From assembly GCA_964569055.1 (NCBI GenBank), contig CAZMSZ010000462.1, positions 1 through 5,575 on the forward strand: 5,575 nt of DNA, in the 5' to 3' direction. The notes beneath the pieces are model-generated. The model saw only the letters and a program-made list of their open reading frames with translations. It did no database searches and was not told where the DNA came from. Source of the DNA: JAWLGW01 sp964569055 (GTDB lineage: Bacteria > Planctomycetota > J058). Below, in pieces: positions 4,912 through 5,575 of the stretch (within the stretch, counting starts at the first letter, position 1; the number at the start of each line of letters is the position of its first letter). The translations under genes and the position numbers were made by a program.

Positions 4912-5575
4912 GTGCGCCGGCCCGCGCGCCTGGGGAACGCGTTCGCCGTCGCGCTGCTGCTGGCGTTGGTCGGGGCGATCACCTTCGCGCTCGAGCGCGC
5001 GCTCGAGGCGACGCGCGCCGAGGAGGAGCGCGCGCGGCGCGGCGACGCGCTCGTCGACGCCGCGGCGGACCTGGCGGACCTCGCGGGGAAGGCGCGCGAG
5101 CTGGCGGGCGCGGTCGCTGCGCTCGACGAGCTGGCGCGAGTCGCCGACGGGCGCACTTCGCGCGAGGCGCGCGCGCAGAGCTTCCGGCGCCTCGACCGTC
5201 ACCTCGCGCGCCTCGCGGCCGACGAGGCCGTGTTGGCGCTCGAGGCCCGCCGCGAGGGCGTCGGGCTGCCGCTCGTCGCCTACGACCGCTATGCCGGTCC
5301 ACCGCTCCTGGCCCCGAGCCCCCTCCCGCCCCTCGCGCGCGAGGCGCTCGCCGGCGCCGACGCGGCGCTCCTGATCGAGCCGGGCCCCCGAGGACCCGTG
5401 CTGCGGGCGGCCGTGGCGCGGCCGGGCACGAGGTTGGTCGTGGTGGCGACGCTGGACGCTGGCGCCGCCCTGGCCCGCTGCGAGGCCGCGGCGGGCGGCG
5501 GCGCCTGGGCGCTCCTCGCCAGCGGGCGGCCGCTGTGGCCGCCCGGGGCCGCGCCGCCCGCGCGGCCGCTGCACG
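4912..5575 (+). CDS. Membrane-anchored probable sensor protein, N-terminal part (3' end outside window)
   Basis: The frame is open from GTG at 4912 to the right edge, giving 221 complete codons. A basic start (MRRPAR) is followed by one membrane helix (about 9-27), then a charged coiled-coil-like helix (about 28-114). A mixed region follows with PLVAYDRYAGPP (120-131) and, further on, strand-like RLVVVATLDAGAALARC and GAWALLASGRPLW. The order, one N-terminal span, a long helix, then alternating strands ending in a 'LLASGRPLW' turn, resembles the extracytoplasmic Cache-type sensing domain of bacterial histidine kinases, chemoreceptors and diguanylate cyclases. A second membrane span and an output domain would be expected downstream but are not visible, so the class of signalling protein is unknown. 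The start is one base after the preceding stop (TGACGTG), with GGGG (4901-4904) 7 nt upstream, so it is probably co-transcribed and coupled with the zinc-ribbon gene. Confidence 0.7.
   Translation, partial: MRRPARLGNAFAVALLLALVGAITFALERALEATRAEEERARRGDALVDAAADLADLAGKARELAGAVAALDELARVADGRTSREARAQSFRRLDRHLARLAADEAVLALEARREGVGLPLVAYDRYAGPPLLAPSPLPPLAREALAGADAALLIEPGPRGPVLRAAVARPGTRLVVVATLDAGAALARCEAAAGGGAWALLASGRPLWPPGAAPPARPLH

Noticed and set aside
3794..5374. 526-residue plus-strand frame and 433-residue minus-strand frame (3855-5156) over the zinc-ribbon gene
   Set aside because: Both are Arg/Gly/Ala-rich shadows. The frame starting at 3732 has a signal peptide and ordered Cys motifs, and it is followed directly by the next coupled gene.
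3658..5574. Upstream extension of the lipoprotein frame on the minus strand to the right edge
   Set aside because: The translation is low-complexity Arg/Pro/Ala sequence, whereas the ATG at 3657 has a strong ribosome binding site, a signal peptide and a lipobox.

Overview
This window comes from a very GC-rich bacterial genome (roughly three quarters G+C by eye). Long spurious open frames run through both strands, so I chose real genes by protein-family resemblance, signal peptides, spacing and start context. The lipoprotein type, the exported zinc-ribbon/TPR-like protein and the GTG-rich starts would fit Planctomycetota or Myxococcota. The sequence does not settle the lineage. I see no rRNA, tRNA, insertion sequence, CRISPR array or phage gene.

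The layout is three tightly packed transcription units. Unit A (+, 1-2525) holds the C-terminal end of a polytopic membrane protein resembling GT-C glycosyltransferases, then a cholesterol-oxidase-type GMC flavoprotein with a ferredoxin-like CxxCxxCxxxC cluster, then a small three-helix membrane protein. Its genes are separated by 4 nt and by a 1-nt stop/start overlap. Unit B (-, 3657-2503) holds two lipoproteins that appear to be diverged paralogues. A perfect 12-bp hairpin lies between them, and the tail of the second overlaps the tail of unit A by 23 bp. Unit C (+, 3732-end) holds an exported, helical, DUF2225-like protein with Cys motifs. One base later comes a membrane-anchored probable sensor protein that runs off the window. 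Units B and C diverge from a 74-bp intergenic region.

Unit A looks like a lipid or envelope modification module: an FAD enzyme acting on a sterol-like or other hydrophobic alcohol or ketone, next to membrane proteins. Unit B supplies two surface or periplasmic lipoproteins of unknown function. The first has the best ribosome binding site in the window and a less extreme codon composition, so it may be well expressed. Unit C may be an envelope sensing pair, but the end of its second gene is not visible. The points most worth a second look are the lipoprotein pair with its start-codon-containing hairpin, the altered first zinc knuckle of the unit C protein, and the Cys cluster of the GMC enzyme.
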